Of a DNA stretch of 64,000 bases, positions 1-30,483 are shown in pieces. Made by a program: the position numbers and the translations under genes. A model generated the notes under the pieces. That model made no database searches, had not been told where the DNA came from, and saw only the letters and a program-made list of their open reading frames with translations. Within the stretch, counting starts at the first letter, position 1. Each line of letters starts with the position of its first letter. Source of the DNA: Cristatella mucedo (Eukaryota; Bryozoa; Phylactolaemata; Cristatellidae); the NCBI GenBank assembly GCA_009760855.2, contig WPIO01000015.1:6790001-6854000 (forward strand), in the 5' to 3' direction.

Positions 1-17638
<17,638 letters not shown>

Positions 17639-19082
17639 TTCCAGCTGTCTCCTTGGCACCTGCACCTGGCGTTAGTCGGGCACTGTGATCCCATTCGCTG
17701 TCGGCCGATTCCAGCGGCCTCGGCAGCGGCCTGCAATTGCATCCCATTCGCTGTCGGCCAATTCCAGCGGCCTGCAATTGCAGCCTATGAAGAGCCCGCT
17801 GGTTGACCTGGTTTAGCATAGCTACCTCGGCTTTTTTACTGGATGCCTACTGGACGTCTTGCAGATGCTTGGCTTTCATCGCGAAGATCCCCAAAGCCCA
17901 CACAGATGCAGCTCTAGGTGACAGGGCGGGTGCTACTTAGTGGGATAGCATGTCGAAGCCCACCCCTCCTTTTCGAAGCCTGCCTTCTCAAATGCTCGTA
18001 CGTCTCGACGGATTGTGTAGACAGCTGGTAAGCTCTGCTAGCCAGGCGGCTTTGAGCCACGCTAGCGCAGGGCAAGTATAGCGCAGCTGTGGTCGCCAGC
18101 GGCGCTATGCTGATCACGTGCCTGCTTGCTGGTTCTCTCAATACAGCTTCCATGTATTTTTTTCCGGTCGCACATTGCTGTTTGCTGCCATCGTAGAGCA
18201 ATCTGCTTGAGGTATAACGAGGGTGGGGCCGGCACGTGTGGGTCGGGCTTTTCTGGCCTTCGACCTTGTTCAGTTTGCTCCGATACAAGCTCTTATGAAC
18301 TGCACTGGCCGCCATCAGCCACTCTGACTCTCGTTCGACCTGGTCACGCGTTTGCAAGCAGCTGGCCTTGCTGATCGATCGGTGCATCTGGGTGCATCCC
18401 AGGAACCTTGTCAATACACCAACCACGTCGAGACGAGTGTGTTCAAGTGTTGCTCAGTTTCGACTCGGACTGAAAGTGCGGATGGTGGGATAGCCTATTT
18501 CGATGGAATCGATATAGGAGTGTTGGTTTGCCTGATCGTGCTGCGCTTCCCTAACTTGTTTGTTGTATGCCCGGCTGACCCATTATAACCCAGGGTTAGT
18601 GCCACAATCCGGCTAACCGGCTTCCTTAGACCCTGGCCGTTTTTTGTGGACCGAATGTAGCCACTCCCAGTTAAGAATGGTAAGAGCTAGTTCGCATTGC
18701 CGGTGCACATTGCAAACAAGAAGTTGCCCGATCGAGCAAAAGCCGTGTGTGGGCTGGGACTAGAATGGAATACAAATGAATTGCTCAAGACGTAGGATAA
18801 TGCAGTTTAAATGTGTATACATGCTTGAAGCCATAAAAGATTAACAAGAGCAGCTTCGAATACAGAAGGACGGTGCCTTAATGAAGCTGAAAGCCTCTGG
18901 TTGGCAGCAACAAAAGTAGCAGTGCTGCACATGTGTATAACATATATGGCTCACTCGACAGACCCGAGTAGGAATTGCTGCAGGAAAGGGTAGAATTGCT
19001 GCAAGACTGCAATTCTACCTTTAAAGTGTGCCCCCTTCTTAAAAGGCGTGGCTACAGGCATGGACAGGCTTCGAGCATCTCT
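17639..19082. other. intergenic / PHF14 3' flank
   Basis: Contains the presumed PHF14 3' UTR. Duplicated TCCCATTCGCTGTCGGCC blocks occur at about 17690 and 17743. A perfect 11-bp inverted repeat (GGTAGAATTGC...GCAATTCTACC) lies at 18989-19019. No convincing gene was seen; the antisense open frame at 17914-18426 has no recognisable domain. Confidence 0.45.
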
Positions 19083-19235
19083 ACTAATTAAAGCAAGAAA
19101 GTCTGTCACGCCGAAAAATGGCCCACTTGCATCACGTAGCAAGATGGCGAACTTTCGTCAAGTGGCAGATAGCTCAGCTGTGTCTTCCGTGACGACTATG
19201 ACTCAGCAAAGCGAGTCCACAGGCATTAAGCTGCT
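19083..19235. repeat. dispersed repeat family X, copy 2
   Basis: Second copy of the blocks seen at 16443-16635 (CAAGATGGCGA, ATGACTCAG, CACAGGCAT), in the same orientation. Confidence 0.6.
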
Positions 19236-20257
19236 CGTGCCTTTCAGAAAACGGTAGCCGTACCGGGACAGTTACTGTCCGAGCTTGATATCACTAATGA
19301 GGCATATGCAGCTATACATTATTAAAGCATCAAGCTGAGGTCTCGAAAGCATGTCACTGGGGAGCACCTGTCCATAATGATAGCAATAAATATTAAGGCA
19401 GCTTTATGGCACTCTAGGAGAGCTAAGTCTTTCAAGAGATTCACTGGGACGGAGTAAATACTGTGAGGAATGTGTGATCGGTTTTAGTTCCTTATTCAAT
19501 GTCAAGTCAAGAAATGTCGATAACCTCAGTCGGGAGTGAGTACCGGGCTTCAGGGTCACGCTGCAGGGTCATGCTATGCTACCCACTACATGCTGCAGGC
19601 AATAGAAGGCCAGGCTGACTATCTGCCTGCTGCTGGCTGCTCTCAGCGATGATAACGGTAGGGCAGAGGACCTGGTGGCCATGCTACAGAAGGAAATGCC
19701 ACCAGCCATCGTGATGACTTATGTACCCATGATTCATGCAGACGACCTGTCCTATCTAGCTCTTTAAGTACCCATACTTCCTCGATATGGCCAGCCCTCG
19801 TGATGCACTAGAATACTACATAAGTCGGCACATCCATTCCGGTGAGTAATGCCTGTGTAGGTTCCAAGCCAAAGAGAATTAACCTAGGCCCTGCTTAAGC
19901 CGGAGCCAAGGTGAACTGGCTGAAGCCAGCAAGCAGCTAGAGCAGCATTTCAAACTGTCTTCGGACCTCTAACTACAATCGAGCCAACCTGCCAATGTCG
20001 CCTCAACAAATTCCTGCCATGCTTGTCTTCAGCAGGTGATAATCGAGATCGTGTCCTACAGCTTGCCAGACATTTAGATGAAAGCTGCACGCCTCTCCCT
20101 ACATACATACGTAGGTGCTGGGCTGTTCGTGGTACAGCACCATACCGAACGGTATGTCGAAAATAGCACACGCTGTAGAAGTGTAAGCTTTCAGTTACAC
20201 TCCCGAAGATCTATGATCAGCAGAGCTATACACGAGAAGAGATCGAGGTTAGTTCTT
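19236..20257. other. intergenic, no gene recognised
   Basis: Contains only short open frames. A diverged tail-like scrap (about 19400-19470, GGACGGAGTAAATACTGTGAGG) may be an old family A remnant. Confidence 0.4.
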
Positions 20258-20335
20258 GATAATAATAATGACACATTTGTATAGTGTCCTCAGAGAAATG
20301 ACTCTTGTTCTATGCCTTTGCAGTTGCTGTAAAGG
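20258..20335 (-). mobile_element. LINE family A tail fragment (diverged)
   Basis: TAATAATAATGACACATTTGT, then GTCCTCAGAGAAATGACTC and a TTTGCAGTTGCTGTAAAGG end, the reversed family A tail with several changes. Confidence 0.6.
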
Positions 20336-23300
20336 AATCAATGCCGACCAGCTGTATCCAGCAACTGACTTATGTAGGAGAGTAATAAGACCTCAGCACG
20401 TTCCAGTGGCTGGGCAATTCAGACCCAAGAACAAATTGGTGGCTTCTACTAAGACCTCACTAGAAAAGAACCTTCTGGCAAGCAGCAGTGCTTGCTGTGC
20501 ATCCATTGCACACATCAGAGGGCGACTCTTCAAGAAGAGGGCAACTCCTCGTGAGATACATGGGGTGGCACGTGCACGGAATCTAGGCAACAGCTATGTA
20601 ACAAGGACGGCAAACAAGGAACCGTAAAAATCTGCAGGTAAGCAATCTAATTGAGGCCTTATTCACAGGTTAGGGCACTCGGCATTTGCTGATTCAACAG
20701 CCTCATATAATTAGCACCAAACTAGCCATTTCGGCCACAACCCTGGTTACAGCGCTGGTAATAATAAAGGATTGCCTGCTGCAGTACTCGAACCTACGAT
20801 TTTCTGGGTCGTGAACTGCAAACATCTTACCAGGGAGTAAGAGCTAAGGGGTCTGCAGGTTGCCCTTATACCTAGCATGCACTGTTACGGTCGGTGTCAA
20901 TCGACTTGCAAAAAGTCCTGCACACATCCGGAAAAAATTCCGATGTCAAAGGGAACGTGGCAGAGCCGGCAGTCGAATTAGGGTAGCCTGGGAGTTGACC
21001 CGACCGCTTGACCAGCTGACCGCTATAGCAGATCAACAGATGATCGAGAGTGCAGATCATCAGAACGTTGTGGATACGTTACATTGAAAGAGGCGCTGCC
21101 GCTTCTGCTGCTTGTCCCCTAGCCCTCTCTCCCATCGGCCTCCCACCAATATTTGGTTCAACAGACTTTGCTGATGCATCCTAACCTGGTGGATCCTCTG
21201 CATCAGCTCTTGTCCACGCACGGACAGCAATGGATGCAAGTCTGCCAAACATGGAGTAGCCACAGTTGGTAAGTAGTTCTTACTGCATCAGGAGTACATT
21301 AACATGAACATTAGCATCACACGTTCGTGAATCAGAGATAGGCAATTCCTTCTTCTGCATCAAGGTGACCCGTGGTAATAACAGCATGTTAGCTGGTTTT
21401 CGGACGCTTAGGTTGAAACAGTTTTGGGCCAGCCGGTCATTAGAAAGCTCGAGCCATTTTTATTTTTTCTGAAACATAGCTCCGGCAAGGTAAGCCCAGG
21501 TGGGTCCAAATCTATGAAGCTGGCATTTAAGAGCACACACAGTGAGGTTTGAAGTGTGCATATCCAACCGTGTTCAGAAGGAAGGAGCATCAGTTACGTG
21601 AGATGCCGTGCGAGAATGCGAATTTGCATTGACGTCGTGTGACACAGTCAGCTGCTGAGCCAGCGTAGCATAAATTCGAAGCTGCCTAGTGTTTTGCTGC
21701 CATGCCTGCACCCATGCCTGTCTGGGTGCCGGTTTGGCCATTATTAGGCATTTCCAGCAGATTTTGCAGGCTCGCTGTTTATGGGAAATGTGTATGTACT
21801 ATGCATTCTTATAGTTTACACTCTCTTCGATCTGCTGCTGTGTTTGCGCATAGTAGGTGGCTAAGCTTCGAAGACCAACAGGCCCTCCAGTCGCTTTTCG
21901 GCACGGAGCTATGCGCATTTAACGCCTCGAGAATGGTGGCGCCGGCCTGGCTGCTCCATCGACACACACCAATTAGCTCTTCCGCTTCATTAAGACAGAC
22001 CTGCTCCGGGGCTGGCTGCAGCAGCACCGAAGCTCAGGACGAACGCCACCCTGCGGCCTTCACCCAGCCGCTCGCACTCGGCAGCCACACTGCCCAGCCA
22101 CCGTGTATTCTTCGTTGGGTCTTGACTGCCGAAACTGAATGATCAACGGCCGACCAATGCTACCGCCACCCGATCAACCTGCCCTAGCATGCACCGAAGC
22201 GCAGCCGAGTTGCAGTCAGGAGAAGAGAGAAGGCTAGAAGGCACTGGGACTCGTGGCACTTAAGAGGAGCCAGCAATCACTTACGAGTGAATGTTCGTAG
22301 TAGGTCACGAGACTAATCCCACCGGTCGCTCTAGAGTGCAGCTGCCCGAGCACCGACATTCTCAGTGCTTTTCTTGCATCTACCATCAAACGGAGGCTGT
22401 AATGGCACTCCCTCGGAAGTACTACCTGCAGCCAACTGTTACAGCAGGCAGCTTCATCTATTTAAGCCTCGAGAAGAGACGCGATTTGTGCGATCTGTCG
22501 TTGTAAAAAAACGGCAGTCTCACGACCTGTTGTCTTAATAATGATTATCCTTAGCTAATCAGTCACCTGCATGCTAGGCCAAGATAGAAATTGCCATTTG
22601 TAGCATTTAATTTAAAAATATTAACATTTGAATACAGTGCTAAGAGATTGGTAGATATGCTTGCCCGAACAGGCCAGGACACCTAGTGCTAGGTATCAGA
22701 AGTTTGCTATGCTACCATATGTGTGCATATCATCGTCGATCATACAACATCACTTGTCGGCATCCATCTCAAGATTTGTACCTACCATGGTGATGACCAT
22801 CACTGGTGATTACAGGCACGGTGCACCATGGCACGACAACGGCCGAGGGTGTTGTGTGGCACTAGCCTCCCCAAACCAGACCTGAGGATCGCTGAGCTAG
22901 TGAATCCGTCGGAGTCACAGCTGGACGAAGCTGTCGACTCAGGCTCTCGGGGGGGGGACACTCACAAATTTGCAGGGAGTGAACAGGCACGCAAACACGC
23001 TTGTCTCGAAATCTCATATTATCAGGTCACATCATAACAAAACCGTCGAACAGACTACAAACCAAACATCTTCAGTTGTCTGAGCTCCATTTCCAGATTG
23101 ACAGACCGGCTGGAGGAGCAAGACAGAAAGTTAGCGGGGCAACTAAAATGTCTAAAAGTTAACACTTTTGCTTATCTTCATGGCTTGTTCAAACGGCAAC
23201 AACAAAGAGCAATGCTCGACGAGATGTCAGCAGCACAGCATACCACGGCATGCCAAGGCAGCATCTGCTCAACCGCGACTCCACTGTGACTGTAATGGTC

Positions 23301-24123
23301 CCTACTGGCTCAGTACTAACGAATTTTCCTTGATCGCTTAACAGTACTACTGACAGAGAGCAAGGCTCGATGGCGACGTAGAAATGTGTCTGCTCCCTAA
23401 GATAGCTTCGTAAGCAGAATATATGCCACGACAGCTAGGCCGAGTGGTGAATCTGCCAAGCTCACGTGACCACAAATGTAGTAATTAGGAAACAGCTATC
23501 AAAACTCAACCACCAATAGGTGAGGTACAGCTATTAATAAGTTTATTAAGGACTTCTTCAAGCATAGCTACAGCATGCATTTGCAATCGACAGCAAGTAG
23601 AGCAACTGGCTTGAGCAACGATATGCATGTCCATTGAGAAACGATAAGGGGAGTTAATGAGAACACTATGCTGGGAGACAGAACAAACCACGTCAGCATA
23701 GCACTCGCAAAAATGACATCGACGGCTGACCTTCGATCAGACTGTCGGCTGGGGGGAAGATCATATAAGTCTACCCGAAGGAGGCAGTGTTGGTGGGGCT
23801 CTCTCAGACAGCCTCTTGCATGAGAAAGCCGAAAGCCCGACACCAAGCAGGGAGATGATGATTGCCGACCTAAAGGTCAGCGTTGACCCACTGTTTCTTG
23901 CTGCCATCGATGTCTCATCCTACACAGAGAGCAGCAATAATGAGCTATCTCACTGTCTAGGACTTCACTAACACAGCGTACAATGCTACAGTCGCACGCC
24001 TGCTTACTCTTACTGTAGCCTCAGCTCTTATCAATAAAGCCAAGGGCTAATAGGCAAGCTGGCCTTAAGTATAGCATCAAAACAAAGAGGCCTTTGAAAG
24101 TAATCACGGCATGCTTCAGGCCA
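20336..24123. other. intergenic, no gene recognised
   Basis: About 3.8 kb without a recognisable repeat or coding exon. The longest open frame (21702-22142 plus) has no familiar domain and no supporting neighbours. Confidence 0.4.
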
Positions 24124-25000
24124 GGTAATGTAATGTAATGTATCTCCGTCAGTAACTCCACAAAGTCATAAAGACCATGTGGGTGTTACGCAGGAGAGTT
24201 TTGTATAGCACACTCACAGCCTAAGCGGCTTTCGGTACGCATTCGGTAGCCAACAGACTTCGTCTCACGCAACAAAGAGAAAGTGGGAAGCATAGCAGAG
24301 TCTGGAGAGCAGTTGAGGTAGTGAGTAGCATAGAAGTAGCAGTTCAGGACCGCTGAAAAAGATGTGCCATAGTCGGCAACAGGAGAGTAGATGTCGTTGC
24401 GTAAGAATTGTGGAAGCGAGTTCCACAGCCTAGGACCTGCAGAGTTAAAGCTTCTGTCGCCAACTGTCTTTAAGCGGAGGAATGGGACAGCTAGTTTATT
24501 GTCCACACAGGACCTGAGGGCGCGAACAGGCTGAAACTGATGCAGCAGTTCAGCTAGGTACGAAGGAGCCAAGCCATGGTGGGCCTTGTGGGTCAGCGTA
24601 AGAACTTTGCTCTGTATCCTTTGCTCAACCGGCAACCATCCTAGCTCTTTCAGCAGAGGCGACATGTGCTCAAACCGCTGGGACTTGAAGACCAGCCTTG
24701 CAGCCATATTCATAGTCCGCTGTAGTGGCATAATAGCTTTCTTTAGCAGCCCAGCCAAAAGGGAATTACAATAATCAAGCCGAGACAGAACTAAAGAGCT
24801 AGTTAAATTTTTTACAAGCCACTGTGGGAGACAGCTTCTAATCTTGGATAGGGATCGGATGTGATGGTTAGCTGTGGAGGCAGTCTTCTGAATGAAGCTT
24901 TTGAAATTGAGGCAGCTGTCGAACACGACACCTAGATAACGAGCACGTGGTGAAGGTCGCACAATAGCATCACCTATTAGAACAGCAAAGCGGTTAGACC
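24124..25000 (-). mobile_element. LINE family B, C-terminal RT domain and 3' end
   Basis: On the minus strand an open frame (24186-24962) encodes the C-terminal region of a CR1/L2-like ORF2: RYLGVVFDSCLNF, SRLDYCNSLLAG, LGWLPVEQRIQSKVLTLTHK and GPRLWNSLPQFLRN. The 3' end is CAGAGATACATT-like with a short (ACATT)n tail, unlike family A. It is 5'-truncated and is the longest uninterrupted copy here. Confidence 0.9.
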
Positions 25001-26348
25001 TCGGTGACTGGAAATATACAAAACCTCGACTACACCAACATTGTTTTGATTTTATCAGCCGAATATATTCGAATGGGAGTTATTAGAATCCTTAACTTTG
25101 GTGACAAACCTATTGGATCTGATTCCGAGATCCGTTCGACTTATCTTCTCCCCCCCCCCGACTTATCTTCCTCCTCTGAAGAAATCTTGGTGAAAGACAT
25201 AAGCAGCTGTTCGCACTATTGAACACCATTGCTACCTCAGCTATGAGCATCCCTTTTCGCGATTTATGTACACCAGGGCTGTACGGTTCAATCGCCTCGT
25301 CCACCAAATTCTCAGCGCAAGGACTGCCACCATCAAGCTTCAGCAAGTACAATCAGAGCAGCTACCTAATGCCGTCAGCAGGCATTTCACATTCGAACTA
25401 AACCAGTTACTACTGTGCACTAAATAATTATTGCCCCAAGGTATGCATGCTAGTACGGTAAAGCAACAAGAGTTAAAGGGCCTCGCCTGCTGCATTCCTT
25501 GTACTGCGTGATTGTAGTTAAGGCCGACCCTTGCTGAACCAGTTAGAACTACTGTCATGCATATTGCATAATGTCACAATGCACTTTTTGCCATCAATGC
25601 ACACCGGACAGAGACACCTAACCGAAACGTGATTGCCAAGTCCGATATCCCTGCAAGGCCCTGACATGTGCTGTGTGCTTCGGAATAAGTGTGAAGCATG
25701 GGCGAGCAATGGAATATACAAGTAGCTTTACCACCCAAGCAACCATCCTCAAGTGGCGTCACCTGGACAAATAGCTATGCAAATGGCCAAGTGGTCAAGC
25801 GATATCTATCCTTAACCGCCCAGGAACAGACAAGCAGGAGCTGGAGGGCTGGCTGACGTGCCATTTTCTGCGTCGATGACCTCGGCAGGCGGTTACTTAA
25901 TTAAGCGCTCCTAGCAGCGAACGAGCACCTTGCGCTACCGAAGTCTTCTATCGAGAGACAGAGAACAGTTTTCCTAATCACTCATAGAGTGGCGAGGATT
26001 AGGGCGAAAAGGTCGGTGAGGAGCGGGCGAACACTACCGGAGATGGGCACAAACAACTGATCTGCGACTAAACAAACCAATTTCCTTATAGCTGAATCTA
26101 ACCGTACCTGCGTGAGCCGCATCAAAGGCATAAGCTTCGAGAAACCTCGGTTGAGAATGACGCCGCTCATAACCGTGGGTCTCCTCTACCAGAGCAGCCG
26201 CACGGGACCGCCCATGGTTGCCTGGGGTTGTGTAAGAGGGTGGAAGGGGGCTCGGGCAGAGAGAGCCAGTTCCCGTTCCGACATCATCCGGGTGTTTGGC
26301 GATTGGCTAGTCGCGACCGGCTACACAGCCGGCGTCATGGAGATTTAA
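25001..26348. other. intergenic, no gene recognised
   Basis: Short open frames only, with no domain or repeat signature identified. Confidence 0.4.
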
Positions 26349-26516
<168 letters not shown>

Positions 26517-26752
26517 TTAAATACAGATACAAGGTTTTCAAACGAACATTCTAAGATATTTAGATTATGAATACACTACAAGTAATAAAGGCGGCGTCCC
26601 CCGGAAGACTGTAAAGCTATAGCATAACTGCAGGCAGGGAAAGCCACAAACAGCTGTTGCTATGGAGGTTGACCTCTGAGCCGGATGCATACCGGCAATC
26701 CAACGTGCACTTCCTAACCCTTGCATCTGCCGCCATTTCGTAAAACGGACGC

Positions 26753-28640
26753 GTGTTGGACGTTCTCCCACAAGCATCCAAGATGAGTGGTACAATGCAA
26801 TGCTCGCGTCGTTGTTTAACTATTGGGCAGTGCACGGCTGGTGTTGCGAGTGCAGGTCGTGATGCAACTCGTGTAAATGAAGGAGCTTCGTTGAGTAGCG
26901 TAGGGGAATCGTGCGGCCCGCGGGAACGTGGACGACCGCGTGTAAGGCCGATGCCGGTTAGACCCGCGGGTGCTGTCGTCACGCCCACACCCACAAAACG
27001 ACGGGTAGTGAAAGACAAAGAAGAGAAAAAAGGTGATCATTTTCTATTCGGAAACTTTATTTTTTATGTTGCCACGCTGGCTACGGCGTTGATGGCTTAC
27101 GCTTGGTGCCCGGCGTGTAATAGCCAAGTCTATTATAGGGAAACGGACTTAAGTGGGTCTTGCGAGTACGCTTGTACTTAGGTGTAGGAGCTGCATTTGT
27201 CAAAATAGTAAGATTAACATGCTTTTCTATCCGTCCCCTAGCAGGGAACGAATGAAAGCCTTGCGAGCAGCAAATGAAGAAGACAGAAGAGGTTGCCAAG
27301 AAAGGTCGTGTAAGGTCGACAGAGCCTGAGCTGCCCCTGAAAATTCAAGCAATTTATGCTGCTAGGAGCGTTGGGCTAGGAAGAGCAGGGGCTGAAAGAC
27401 TTTTTGGGTTGTTAGATTTGCCTCCCACTATCCCAGCTAAATGCTACACCGCATGTGTGAAAGCAGCTGCAGCTACGAAAGAGGCTGAACTGTCAATGGT
27501 GAGAGGTGTAGAAGAGGATAATGCTTTGGCTAACTCTTGTGATATCGCCGTCGATGGCACGTGGAGGACCCGTGGCTTTAAATCGAACCATGGGGTTGCA
27601 ACAGGCACTTCCCTTAAAACAGGAAAGGCACTAGATGCAGAAGTGGTCAGCTTATCATGCAAGGTTCGTAAAGCTGGTAAGCGAGGAGAGCATGACTACG
27701 ATAAAAATTTCAGTGGCACAAGTTGTGCAATGGAAGGGGCAAAACGTATGTTTGAACGCTCGCTTGAAACCCGTGGTGCACGGTATGTTAGGTATCTAGG
27801 GGATCGTGATTTCAAAGCAAAGTGTAAGCAAAGCCAAACCGTATGGAGAGACAGAAATTACGAAGCTGGAGTGTATAGCGCTTGTCAGTAAGAGGCTGGG
27901 CACTGCTTTGCGAAACCTGAAAACAAAGAAAGCGAAATGCCCAGAGCTTAAGGCGTGTTCAGTTGACAGGTTGGGCTAACTGGCCAAATAGTTACTAGGT
28001 TGCAGCAACACTCTGCCCGTGCGGTGAGAGAGAATGCAAATAATCTTCCGACTTGAGAAGGATGTATGAAAATCTTTTTACCATACTTTCTCCACTAATC
28101 GGGAGCCAGATCACAGGTTCTGTACGAAAGGTGCATCGTCTGAATGTCCCAATCAGAAAGCTGTAGTAACTAATACGGTCTATGACCATGCAAAAACAAG
28201 ACATCACATGCTAAAACCGGGGATAAAACAAGCCGCAAAGGATGTGTATGAGGACAGACTACCCGAGGACCTTCTACAAAAATGTTTGCATGGTCACACC
28301 CAAAATCATAATGAGTCCCTCTAAAACCTAATCTGACTCGAAAGACTGAATATACAGGCAGCTTGTCAGCAGTTCTGGTGGCAGTGGCTGATGCCTGTTT
28401 GCAGAAGAATGTAGGGGCTCGTGGTCGTATCCCAGTTTTCACAAGGTTAGGCATTCCTGTGGGAAGGTAAATGAGGTTGTTCGTGAAGGGTTACGACAGA
28501 CAATCCAAGAAAGCTAATGTAGCAAAGGCGAAATGCAACCTCAAGAACAAAGGTGTACGTAGGAAGCCTGTACAAATGCAAAACCAGGATAAAGCGAACT
28601 GCTCAGGTCATGGACCATTTATGTATATAATTAGAAAGCC
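26753..28640 (+). pseudogene. Mutator-like transposase, degraded
   Basis: Frame pieces at 26753-27181 (RGRPRVRPMPVRP linker, WCPACNSQV zinc-type motif, SGSCEYACT), 27274-27891 and remnants to about 28600 resemble the 'Mutator-like transposase domain' proteins of invertebrate genomes. The core reads CDIAVDGTWRTRGFKSNHGV, then KNFSGTS.AMEG and RYVRYLGDRDFK, where the acidic residues of a DDE nuclease are expected. Frame breaks occur near 27180, 27240 and 27880 and there are stops beyond. No clear terminal inverted repeats were found. Not functional as it stands. Confidence 0.72.
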
Positions 28641-28867
28641 CCTTGAAAGTAAGCCCAGTTGCTCACTTGCCTGTCTGCCACTGTATACTGTCTGAGCTGA
28701 ACAGAACGACTGCCTTTTTCAAGACAATTGTCGGTATGTGCGTTCAGCTGCAAATATATGCCAGCATTATTGGTCTGTCGGTTGTCTTTGTTTGCACTCG
28801 CCAAAACTTCCGGTTTTGGCTATGGAGGCTGCAATGATGGATGCTGGCAAAACGTTCTCAAAGCACA

Positions 28868-29340
28868 ACTTTAATAATAATAATAATAATTCACTTGATA
28901 AAGCGCCCTCAGAGAACTTAATCTCTCTCTAGGCGCTTTACATTTGCTGCAAAGTGAATGCAATTGAATGGTAAGTAAAATCATGCTTGAAAAACAAACA
29001 AAATGAATAATATGGTTAGGGGTGACATGCACAGGGTCAGCATGCAAATGTGGTTAGTGGCAGCATGCACAGTGTCAGCACGAATATACACATGAAGGAC
29101 GAATCGCAGGGACCCACTAAATGCTGCCCTAAATAGACGTGTTTTTAGGTTCCTTTTAAATGTGGTCAGGTCAGGGGATGTTCTGACGCAGGTCGGGAGG
29201 GAGTTCCAGGCTCTGGGAGCATACAAACTAAATGCACGGTCTCCAAAGGATTTAAGGTCTGTACGACGTATTTCTAGACTGTTGGATTCCGAAAAGCTGG
29301 TGGTGCGATGCTTGGCCTGATGGGTTAGTATATCTGAACT
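28868..29340 (-). mobile_element. LINE family A, C-terminal/3' fragment
   Basis: (AAT)n, the reversed tail hairpin and the 3' UTR, then antisense coding for DLKSFGDRAFSLYAPRAWNS. It is 5'-truncated at about 29340. Confidence 0.88.
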
Positions 29341-30030
29341 TTCATCACTATTGATGAATGCTGAGACACTGAGCTCCAAAAAGTTAAATAAACATCTGCA
29401 ATTGCATTCACCACTGAACGCACCACGGACTTAGGGGTACATGCTAGCACTTACTCCACATTCATTCTTGGTCATTGTAGTTGTTAATGTTTGGTAACAC
29501 AGTTTGCTTCATCAATTCCACAGCTTCGTCAGTACTCGGCCGATCGATGTGAAATTAGGAATATAGGTGGGGCTCACCTGTCTCTGCTTTCACCCCTTGT
29601 GCATCTATGCATGATGTGCCAGTCACAAAATGTGCTTGGGCTGTGGTTGTGATGACAGTCAACAGTTTGAGATGCCGGATTTTTTAAATATTGTGTATGC
29701 GGTGGGGTTAACACAGAGTCGAGTGTCTTGCATCTTTTGAAGGGTTTTCCATATTTCTACAATGACTGATATTGAATCTGGCGATTTGATGGTAAGCTGT
29801 GTATGGCTGAACTTCAGTATTATACGTGATCTTGGACTTTTACAGGTCATCAGAAGGTCAACACGGCAGCTATGTCACATCAAACGATAGCTTATGTTAC
29901 CAGTGTTCTTTGTGCCAATTTTCATGCCTTTCGATTCATTGGTCTTTGTACAATATTAGTAAATGTGCTTTAGGGGGATTACTCCCACTACTGGCAGACA
30001 TTTTGGGGGATCACTCCCACTACTGGCCGA
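29341..30030. other. intergenic, no gene; small tandem duplication
   Basis: No gene seen. Around 29973-30033 a unit of about 31 bp (GGGGGATYACTCCCACTACTGG...GACAT) is present twice in tandem, immediately before a LINE-B tail. Confidence 0.5.
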
Positions 30031-30483
30031 CATGTAATGTAATGTATCTCCGTCTATAACTCCACAAAGTCATAAAGACTATGTGGGTGTTTCGCAGGAG
30101 AGTTTTGTATAGCACACTCACAGCCTAAGCGGCTTTCGGTACGCATTCGGTAGCCAACAGACTTCGTCTCACGCAACAAAGAGAAAGTGAGAAGCATAGC
30201 AGAGTCAGGAGAGCAGTTGAGGTAGTGAGTAGCATGAAAGTAGCAGCTCAGGACTGCTGAAAAAGATGAGCCATAGTCAGCAGTAGGAGAGTAGTTGTCG
30301 TTGCGTAAGAATTGTGGAAGTGAGTTCCACAGTCAAGGACCTGCAGAGCTAAAGCTTCAGTCGCCAACTGTCTTTAAGCAGAGAAATGGGACAGCTAATT
30401 TATTGTCCACACAGGACCTGAGGGTGCGAGCAGGCTGAAACAGATGCAGCATTTCAGCTAGGCACGAAGGAGCCAAGCCGTGG
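30031..30483 (-). mobile_element. LINE family B, 3' fragment
   Basis: Starts with the (ATGTA)-type tail and TCTCCGTCTATAACTCCAC, closely matching 24126-24575 with substitutions and stops. It is 5'-truncated at 30483. Confidence 0.88.

Noticed and set aside
21702-22142. Possible small protein gene (146 codons)
   Set aside because: No recognisable domain, no conserved neighbours, no clear splice or promoter context, and an overlapping antisense open frame.
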